Assembly: GCA_003164035.1 (NCBI GenBank)
Contig: PLRS01000036.1
Span: forward strand, 42,835 to 106,834
DNA: 64,000 nucleotides
DNA from: Bryobacterales bacterium
GTDB lineage: Bacteria; Acidobacteriota; Terriglobia; Bryobacterales; Bryobacteraceae
Direction: 5' to 3'
The notes under the pieces were generated by a model. It searched no databases and had not been told where the DNA came from. It saw only the letters and a list, made by a program, of their open reading frames with translations. Shown in pieces: positions 59,114 to 64,000 of the stretch. Numbering within the stretch: the stretch's first letter is position 1; every line of letters begins with the position of its first letter. Made by a program: the position numbers and the translations under genes.

Positions 59114-61216
59114 ATGTCCATGTTGAGCCGACGACGATTCTTTACGACCGGCGGGGCTGTTGGGCTACTGGCCGGTCGCGCTCCGGGAGCCATACCGGAA
59201 TCCGCTACCGCCCCGCATGCCCCGCAGGAGTGTTTCTCGCTCGATGGCCTGTGGCGATTCCGGTTCGATCCCGAAGGGAAAGGGGAACAGGCCGGCTGGG
59301 CGCTCCCCGACACCGCGGCCGCGGGCTGGAGAGAGGTTTCGGTGCCGCACACATGGCAAGTGGAGGCGGCGAACGTGGGATACCGGGGACTGGCGTGGTA
59401 TCGCCGCACGTTCGAGTCTCCGCCGTCCTGGTCCGAACGGGCCGTCCGGCTGGAGTTTGAAGCGGTGTTTCACAGCGCGACCGTCTGGGTCAATGGGAAA
59501 GAGGCCGGGCGGCACATCGGCAAGGGCTATACGGCTTTCACCTTCGATATCGGCTCGCTGCTGCGGTACGGCGCGCCCAACAGCCTGGTGGTGAAGGTGG
59601 ATAACGCATTCAACGAGTCGATGCTTCCGCGCGGACGGTCGAGCGACTGGGCGCACGATGGCGGCATTTACCGTTCCACGCAACTGCTGGTCACGCCCAA
59701 GGTATTCATCGAGCGCGTGGCCGTGGAGGCCCATCCGGACATCGCCGCCGGGACTGCGTCGATCGGCGCCACGGTTGTGGTGCGGAACACATCGGAGCGG
59801 CCATGGGAAGGGACGGTTGGCTACCGGGTGATCGACGAGGCAACCGGGAACGCGGCGCTCGGAAGTCCGGAAGCTGCGACGGTTCGGTTGGGAGCCGGTG
59901 AATCGAAGACTGTGGCGCTGCGGGCGGCCACGCTCCACGAGCCGCGGCTCTGGCACTTCGACCATCCCAACCTTTACCAGCTTCGCACCGAACTCGCCGG
60001 CGGCCACGCGCTCGATACCACTTTCGGAATTCGCCAAATCGAGATCCGCGACGGCGCTTTCTACTTCAACGGGGAGAAGGTGCGGCTGATGGGCGTCGAG
60101 CGCATGGCCGGCAGCAACCCGGAGTTTGGAATGGCCGAACCAGCCGATTGGATCGCTCACGACCACGCCGACATGAAGAATCTGAACTGCGTCTACACGC
60201 GGGTGCATTGGCCGCAGGACCGAGCCGTGCTCGACTGGTGCGACCGTCACGGCATGCTGATCCAGACCGAAGTTCCCACCTGGGGCAGCGCCACCTTTGC
60301 CGGCATGACGGCGGAACCTTCGGCGGACATCATGAACAACGGCCTGGAACAATTGGGTGAGATGATCGGCCGCGACCGTAACCATCCCTGCATTTTTTCC
60401 TGGGGCGTATGCAATGAAATTGGCGGCCAGAATCCTCCGGCTTATGCTTTCGCCAGGCGGATGTACCAGGAGTCCAAGAAACTCGACCCGGCGCGCCTGG
60501 TGGCGTACGCGTCGAATTCGCTGTTCACCACGCCCGGCAAGGACGTTACCGGGGTAATGGACTACGTGATGTGCAACGAATACATCGGCTCCTGGAGTCC
60601 GGGAACGGTGGAGGATCTGGGGAAAATACTGGACGAGATCCACCGCGCCTTCCCGGACAAGCCGGTTGTCATCTCGGAGTACGGGTATTGCGCGTGCACG
60701 CCGGACCGTCCCGAGGGCGACGGCGCACGCATCGCCGTGCTGCGCGGCCAAGACGCGGTGTTTCGCCAGCGGGATTGGGTCGCCGGTCTGATCTTCTTTT
60801 GCTATAACGATTACCGCACGCACGTCGGCGACCGCGGCAGGGGTGCGCTGCAGCAGCGGGTTCACGGGGTGGTCGACGTCTACGGCGCACCGAAGTCTTC
60901 CTATGAGGAACTGCGCTCCGAGTCCAGTCCGATCGAACGGTTCGAGGTGGCGGGCAAGGCCGGTGAGCTGAAGGTGCGGTTGCAGACCCGCGGCGGCGTG
61001 CCGGCGTATACGCTGCGGGGATATCGGCTGAGGACTGTAGTTTACGGATTCGGTCAAATTCCGGTGGAGCGAGTCGAGACTCGGTTGCCGGACCTGGGGC
61101 CGGGCGAACAGACGTCCGTTATGGTCGGATTTGCGGAGCGGAACCCGGTTTGGGCGAAGCTCGATGTGCTCAGGCCGGCAGGCGAGTCGGCGCTAACGGC
61201 GGTTTGGAAGCCGTAG
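59114..61216 (+). CDS. Tat-exported GH2-family glycoside hydrolase
   Basis: The ATG at 59114 (GGGAGGGAG before it) gives 700 residues. Tat signal: MSMLSRRRFFTTGGAVGLLA. The jelly-roll domain has LDGLWRFRFDPEGKGEQAGW, VPHTWQVEAANVGYRGLAWY and VRLEFEAVFHSATVWVNGKE; the immunoglobulin-like domain follows. In the TIM barrel, the acid/base Glu lies in HPCIFSWGVCNEIGGQNPP and the nucleophile Glu in KPVVISEYGYCACTP. GH2 enzymes include beta-galactosidases, mannosidases and glucuronidases; the specificity is open. The export signal suits degradation of polysaccharide in the periplasm or outside. Confidence 0.88.
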   Translation: MSMLSRRRFFTTGGAVGLLAGRAPGAIPESATAPHAPQECFSLDGLWRFRFDPEGKGEQAGWALPDTAAAGWREVSVPHTWQVEAANVGYRGLAWYRRTFESPPSWSERAVRLEFEAVFHSATVWVNGKEAGRHIGKGYTAFTFDIGSLLRYGAPNSLVVKVDNAFNESMLPRGRSSDWAHDGGIYRSTQLLVTPKVFIERVAVEAHPDIAAGTASIGATVVVRNTSERPWEGTVGYRVIDEATGNAALGSPEAATVRLGAGESKTVALRAATLHEPRLWHFDHPNLYQLRTELAGGHALDTTFGIRQIEIRDGAFYFNGEKVRLMGVERMAGSNPEFGMAEPADWIAHDHADMKNLNCVYTRVHWPQDRAVLDWCDRHGMLIQTEVPTWGSATFAGMTAEPSADIMNNGLEQLGEMIGRDRNHPCIFSWGVCNEIGGQNPPAYAFARRMYQESKKLDPARLVAYASNSLFTTPGKDVTGVMDYVMCNEYIGSWSPGTVEDLGKILDEIHRAFPDKPVVISEYGYCACTPDRPEGDGARIAVLRGQDAVFRQRDWVAGLIFFCYNDYRTHVGDRGRGALQQRVHGVVDVYGAPKSSYEELRSESSPIERFEVAGKAGELKVRLQTRGGVPAYTLRGYRLRTVVYGFGQIPVERVETRLPDLGPGEQTSVMVGFAERNPVWAKLDVLRPAGESALTAVWKP

Positions 61217-61554
61217 CGTAGTGTCCGCGAAAATAGGGAGGTGTCACCGAAGGGCAGCTGCAAGACCATGACTGGATCCCCGCGGAGCAGCATAGCCGCA
61301 GTCGAAAAACACCGGCGACAGATCGCCGGCGCTACGAAGAACGTCGGCTCGACAGCCGACGCTGCAGGCCGGACGGCGTGCGCCACGCGTTACGGCCTGC
61401 AAGGTCGCACTGGAATGTGCTCACTCTCGCCTCCATGGATTGAGCGTCTCGCGGATCGGGCTTCTCGGTCTCCCGACGTCACGCAGCGCGGAACCAATCG
61501 CGAACGGGTCTTTCTCGCCGTCGCCGACTGTAGGTGAGGGTAATGCGCTGTTCC
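61217..61554. other. 338-bp gene-free stretch with repeat fragments
   Basis: Short inverted fragments such as GACAGATCGCCGGCGCTACG and GCGTGCGCCACGCGTTACGG resemble pieces of the palindromic families. An AGTGTCCGCGAAAATAGG sequence at the left end partly matches AGTGTCCACGAAATAGG near 11378. No credible coding frame. Confidence 0.5.
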
Positions 61555-62127
61555 CTATTCGCTGTGCAGCGCCCTGATCGGGTCGACCCTGGTGGCCCGA
61601 AGCGCGGGGATGTAAATCGCGATTGACGCGGCGGCGACGAGTAACAGCGGCACGCCCATCAAACCGGCCATGAATGCCAGTGCAAGAGATTCCTGCCGGA
61701 CGAGTGCGTCCATGGTATTCAGGTTGGTAACCGGCAGTTCCGGATCGAGCGCCCGCACTATCGCGCGGATGGAGGGAGCCGCTTCGATGGCGTCACTCGC
61801 CAGGCGCAGGCCTATATCCATCTCGCGGTCCGGCGCCTGTGCAAACGGCACGTAGACCGTGGGACCGGGTTCGCGGCTCAGCGCGCTGTAGGGAATATCT
61901 CCCACCACTCCGACGATGGTGGCCCACGCCCGCCCGGCGAGTTGGATCCGCCGGCCGATCGGCCCCTCATTCGGCCAGCGCTCGGCTGCGCGGGCACTGA
62001 CGATCGCCACGGGAGTTGCGAGCGGCCCGTCGCCATCGTTCAGCAACCGCCCCGAGCGTAGCGAGCGCGCCAGTTGCCAACTGGCCAGGTTCTCGATTGA
62101 CGCGGTTTCGCGACCGATATCGCCCAC
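61555..62127 (-). pseudogene. Remnant of an acidobacterial MacB/FtsX-type permease (ADOP)
   Basis: The frame carries the periplasmic and C-terminal parts of a duplicated orphan permease: PVAIVSARAAERWPNEGPIG, RRIQLAGRAWATIVGVVGDI, EPGPTVYVPFAQAPDRE and IRAIVRALDPELPVTNLNTM. After LAFMAGLMGVP the transmembrane helices and REIGIRMALGA-type loop, about 90 residues in the family, are missing, and the frame continues directly with the final ALRATRVDPIRALHSE. The N-terminal half is also absent. Truncation plus in-frame internal deletion show a dead gene. Upstream sequence is made of small palindromes. Confidence 0.72.
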
Positions 62128-62179
62128 GTCGCCAGCCGTGGCCGGACCATAGGGAAGCGCTCCCGGCCTGTCGTAGCGC

Positions 62180-62225
62180 CGCGCAGCGGCTCTTCCGAGC
62201 CGCTGACAGGCCAGGAGGCCTGTCC
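62180..62225. repeat. Pair of short hairpins
   Basis: CAGCGGCTC/GAGCCGCTG and ACAGGCC/GGCCTGT hairpins lie next to each other at about 62187-62223, just before the twin terminators. The rest of 62128-62480 has no gene. Confidence 0.6.
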
Positions 62226-62245
62226 CACTCGAAGTATTTATGGAT

Positions 62246-62269
62246 ACCGGTACTAAGTGCCGGTTTTTT
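62246..62269 (+). terminator. Rho-independent terminator-like hairpin, copy 1
   Basis: ACCGGTACTAAGTGCCGGT (62246-62264) forms a short GC-rich stem and is followed by T residues to 62269. An almost identical copy lies 53 bp downstream. Confidence 0.6.
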
Positions 62270-62298
62270 ACCTGTAAGTTATTGATTCTTGGTTAAGA

Positions 62299-62321
62299 AC
62301 CGGTACTTAGTGCCGGTTTTT
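62299..62321 (+). terminator. Rho-independent terminator-like hairpin, copy 2
   Basis: ACCGGTACTTAGTGCCGGT (62299-62317) with T residues to 62321. One base of the loop differs from copy 1. No plus-strand gene ends nearby, so it may instead belong to a palindromic repeat family. Confidence 0.6.
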
Positions 62322-62480
62322 CGTCGTTAGGAGAGGTTGACCCGAGATAAGATTGAGGCTCGAAGGCCTGTAGAGTCCTTGAGATAGAATTGTTACGTTC
62401 GGTGGCGCCGGGCAGAAACCGCCAGGGTGGCCAGAACCGGAATGCAATTCTCGATCCGGTGGTCATTTCACGGAGGTGTC

Positions 62481-64000
62481 GTGCCTTATACAATCCTCTC
62501 CGTAGACGGGGATGCAGCCCCTCGCGGCGCACGCAACCGAGTCCTTCGCGAGGCGGGGTTCGAAATCGTCGAAGCCGTCACCGCGGCCGATGCGCTGCAA
62601 CTGGCTTCGGAAAAACGGCCCGCACTCGTCGTTGTTGCCACTGAATTGCCGGAAATGGACGGTTTTGCGGTTTCGAAACGACTGAAATCCGATCCTCGGA
62701 CCGCCTCCATTCCGGTGCTGCATATCGCGAGCCGGGGCGAACCAGGCCGCGGCTACCCGGAATCGTTGAAAAGCGGGGCGGAAGCGTACCTGGAATCTCC
62801 GGTCGCCCCGGAAGTGCTGATCGACGTGGTCACAGCGCTGATCGAGGCCGATTCCCGTGGGACCGGGCGCGAGCGGGCCGAGGAGGCGGTGCGGGAAAGC
62901 GAGGAGCGGCTACGGCTCTTCGTCGAGCATGCGCCGGCCGCCATTGCCATGTTCGACCGGGAAATGCGGTACACGGCGGCCAGCCGGAGATGGATCGCCG
63001 ACTACGCCCTTGGCGAACAGGATCTCATCGGCCGCAGTCACTACGACGTGTTCCCGGAAATGCCGGAGCGCTGGAAAGAGATACACCGCCGCTGCCTGGC
63101 TGGAGCAGTGGAAAAATGCGACGAAGAGCCCTTTCTTCGCGCCAATGGGAAGCTGGACTGGATTCAGTGGGAAATCCATCCCTGGCGAACCGGCAAAGGC
63201 GAGATTGGCGGCATCACCATCTTCAGCGAGCTGATCACCGAGCGCAAGCAGGCCGAACAGGAACGCCAGCGTCTCACCAGCGAGTTGGTTGATCGCGTGG
63301 GCGAACTTCAGGCCGTCCTGGACGCCGCCCCGGTCGCCATCTGGATCGCCCACGACCCGCAGTGCCTCCGGATTACCGGCAACGCTTTCGCCGACCAGGT
63401 CGTGACGCAAACGCCGCGTGGCGAAAACACCTCGCTCAGCGCGCCTTCCGGCGATGAGGCGTTCCCGTTTAGAGGTTTTCGCCGGGGCGTGGAACTGCGG
63501 CCCGAGGAAATGCCCGCCCAAGTCGCCGCGGCTACGGGCCGGCCGGTGGAACAGCAACAACTGGATCTGGTCTTCCTCGATGGCCGCACGGTCCACCTGC
63601 TCGCGGGAGCGGTGCCCCTGTTCGACGCCAAAGGACGGGTGCGCGGCTCGGTCGTCGCTGCTGCCGACGTCACCCAACTCAGGCGCGCCGAGGAGGCTCT
63701 GCGGGAGAGCACCGTGTTCCCGGAACAGAATCCGGCGCCTATTCTACGGGTCGGCGAAGATGGCGCCCTGCTCTATGCCAATCCCGGTGCGAACGTGCTG
63801 CTGGCGGAATGGAAGTGCCAGGTTGGGCAGATGGTCCCGGACGATCTCCACGGCGCGATCGGGGAAGCTTTGGCGCCAGACGCGCCGGCCGAGCGCGACA
63901 TTCACGCCGGTGGGCGCGACTATTCCTTCGTCATCGTGCCAGTTGCCAGCCACCGTTACGCTAACCTTTATGGGCGGGACATAACCCATCGAAAGCGGGC
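62481..64000 (+). CDS. Multi-PAS sensor with degenerate receiver domain, cut by window edge
   Basis: A GTG at 62481, with CGGAGGTG before it, opens a frame that runs to the right edge (506 codons). Residues 1-125 are a receiver domain ([20 protein letters not shown]), but the phosphoacceptor position holds Ala ([12 protein letters not shown]53) and the conserved Lys is replaced by Ser (AYLESPVAP). PAS domains follow at about 140-260 ([40 protein letters not shown]), 275-410 ([37 protein letters not shown]) and 415 onward. A histidine kinase or guanylate cyclase part probably lies beyond the window. Phosphorylation-independent signalling is expected. Confidence 0.82.
   Translation, partial: MPYTILSVDGDAAPRGARNRVLREAGFEIVEAVTAADALQLASEKRPALVVVATELPEMDGFAVSKRLKSDPRTASIPVLHIASRGEPGRGYPESLKSGAEAYLESPVAPEVLIDVVTALIEADSRGTGRERAEEAVRESEERLRLFVEHAPAAIAMFDREMRYTAASRRWIADYALGEQDLIGRSHYDVFPEMPERWKEIHRRCLAGAVEKCDEEPFLRANGKLDWIQWEIHPWRTGKGEIGGITIFSELITERKQAEQERQRLTSELVDRVGELQAVLDAAPVAIWIAHDPQCLRITGNAFADQVVTQTPRGENTSLSAPSGDEAFPFRGFRRGVELRPEEMPAQVAAATGRPVEQQQLDLVFLDGRTVHLLAGAVPLFDAKGRVRGSVVAAADVTQLRRAEEALRESTVFPEQNPAPILRVGEDGALLYANPGANVLLAEWKCQVGQMVPDDLHGAIGEALAPDAPAERDIHAGGRDYSFVIVPVASHRYANLYGRDITHRKR

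Noticed and set aside
59165..61057. 630-codon minus-strand open frame
   Set aside because: Antisense to the GH2 glycosidase with both catalytic glutamates; no recognisable domains.
1..64000. tRNA or rRNA genes
   Set aside because: No cloverleaf with a TTCRA arm and CCA-like end and no rRNA-like sequence was noticed while reading both strands; this was by eye, so a covariance search could still find one.

Overview
The window looks like a chromosome segment of a high-GC acidobacterium, most likely of the Bryobacterales / Candidatus Solibacter type. The lineage markers are a TIGR03435-type lipoprotein (36431-37258), a remnant of an acidobacterial duplicated orphan permease (61555-62127), N-terminally anchored and cysteine-rich secreted proteins of unknown function, many Tat-exported enzymes, and several families of dispersed palindromic repeats. 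This placement is inference from gene content. I see no rRNA or tRNA gene, CRISPR array, intact insertion sequence or prophage.

Layout. 1-3.8 kb: secreted and membrane hypotheticals, a helix-turn-helix/SEC-C protein, and gene debris (a PEP-CTERM tail and a beta-propeller kinase tail on opposite strands). 4-11.4 kb: a GH78 alpha-L-rhamnosidase; a small two-gene unit that looks like a CHAT/caspase-type protease with a trypco2-like partner; then PHP phosphoesterase, GT4 glycosyltransferase and TPR protein. 11.4-17.5 kb: EgtD-like methyltransferase and fabI, a parDE module, a secreted protein, and a two-component system. 17.7-23.4 kb: an accessory stretch with several toxin-antitoxin loci in different states of decay, a broken Uma2 nuclease gene and the 3-prime end of a group II intron. 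23.5-26 kb: the coaD - aminotransferase - manA operon.

27-33.3 kb holds a Cus-type heavy-metal efflux operon (small Cys/His-rich protein, outer membrane factor, fusion protein, CusA pump). 33.8-36.1 kb is a frameshifted phosphoketolase gene. 36.4-41.5 kb carries the TIGR03435 lipoprotein, a fumarylacetoacetase-family hydrolase, yggX, an ATP-grasp ligase, threonine 3-dehydrogenase and acylphosphatase. 41.5-43.8 kb is a compact exosortase E/CPBP protease locus with two nearly identical 53-54 residue VPEID-CTERM substrates, each with its own near-consensus promoter. 43.9-48.6 kb has Tat-exported oxidoreductase, glycosidase-like and aminotransferase genes. 48.7-57 kb is a divergent metal-type two-component system facing a DUF190 - TolC - fusion protein - RND pump operon, with three 11-bp operator-like direct repeats between them. 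57-64 kb holds a secreted propeller-like protein, a TPR membrane protein, a GH2 glycosidase, the permease remnant, twin terminator-like hairpins and the start of a multi-PAS sensor whose receiver domain lacks its phosphoacceptor.

The most rewarding places to look further are the XrtE/VPEID locus, the CHAT-like/trypco2 pair, the palindromic repeats that supply start and stop codons to neighbouring genes, and the cluster of decayed toxin-antitoxin modules.
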